Source of the DNA: PSRF01 sp035457105
GTDB taxonomy: Bacteria; Acidobacteriota; Blastocatellia; Pyrinomonadales; Pyrinomonadaceae
DNA: 6,524 nt
NCBI GenBank assembly: GCA_035457105.1
Contig: DATIBX010000338.1
Location: 1 to 6,524, forward strand
Direction: 5' to 3'
Part shown: one piece after another, positions 6,491 through 6,524 of the stretch
Position numbering within the stretch: position 1 is the first letter of the stretch
Layout: each line of letters starts with the position of its first letter
Translations under genes and position numbers: made by a program
The notes under the pieces: model-generated
What the model was told of the DNA's origin: nothing
Database searches by the model: none
The model's input: the letters and a program-made list of their open reading frames with translations, nothing else

Positions 6491-6524
6491 GCGAAACGCA
6501 GCCGCCGCGACCTGTTCGGCTGGA
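6487..6524 (+). CDS. Start of next gene, cut by window end; possible PFL-activating enzyme
   Basis: An ATG at 6487 overlaps the pflB stop (ATGA) and opens a frame of 12 full codons, MSETQPPRPVRL, to the window edge. The residues are too few to recognise any domain. Because the gene is directly downstream of and probably translationally coupled to pflB, the usual place of the radical SAM activase, pflA is the first guess. That identity is inference from context only; the CxxxCxxC motif that would prove it would lie beyond the window. Confidence 0.5.
   Translation, partial: MSETQPPRPVRL

Overview
The window is fully coding on the + strand. It carries one compact, probably polycistronic cluster for anaerobic pyruvate dissimilation, cut at both ends. 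In order it holds: the C-terminal half of a pyruvate:ferredoxin/flavodoxin oxidoreductase (PFOR, NifJ type; 1-1971); a flavin-barrel protein of the 'dihydroorotate dehydrogenase-like' family (1968-2969); acetate kinase (best start 3002, end 4198); pyruvate formate-lyase (best start 4223, end 6490); and the first 12 codons of a further gene from 6487, which context suggests is the PFL-activating radical SAM enzyme. No gap between genes exceeds about 35 bases. Two junctions are ATGA stop/start overlaps, and every internal start has a Shine-Dalgarno-like sequence. I see no promoter, terminator, RNA gene, mobile element or CRISPR array.

The genes fit together as one pathway. PFOR oxidises pyruvate to acetyl-CoA and CO2 and passes electrons to ferredoxin or flavodoxin. 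PFL cleaves pyruvate to acetyl-CoA and formate without releasing reductant. Acetate kinase makes ATP from acetyl phosphate. Having both pyruvate-cleaving enzymes in one transcription unit would let the cell route pyruvate either to reduced ferredoxin (hydrogen, nitrogen fixation or other low-potential sinks) or to formate. Phosphotransacetylase, which would link acetyl-CoA to acetyl phosphate, is not in the window. The flavin protein between PFOR and acetate kinase has no established function; its active-site motifs argue against a role in pyrimidine synthesis.

The organism is a bacterium able to live anaerobically or by fermentation at least part of the time. Base composition looks balanced and the Shine-Dalgarno sites are good. 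The octamer GCGATCGC, the HIP1 palindrome over-represented in many cyanobacteria, occurs three times, which hints at a cyanobacterium or a genome with similar bias. Three copies are too few to settle lineage, and other phyla with PFOR plus PFL remain possible.

The recognised enzymes look intact, with the expected catalytic residues. The window is best read as well-conserved core fermentation metabolism in an uncommon arrangement, not as a new defence or mobile system. The least understood part is the flavin-barrel gene.
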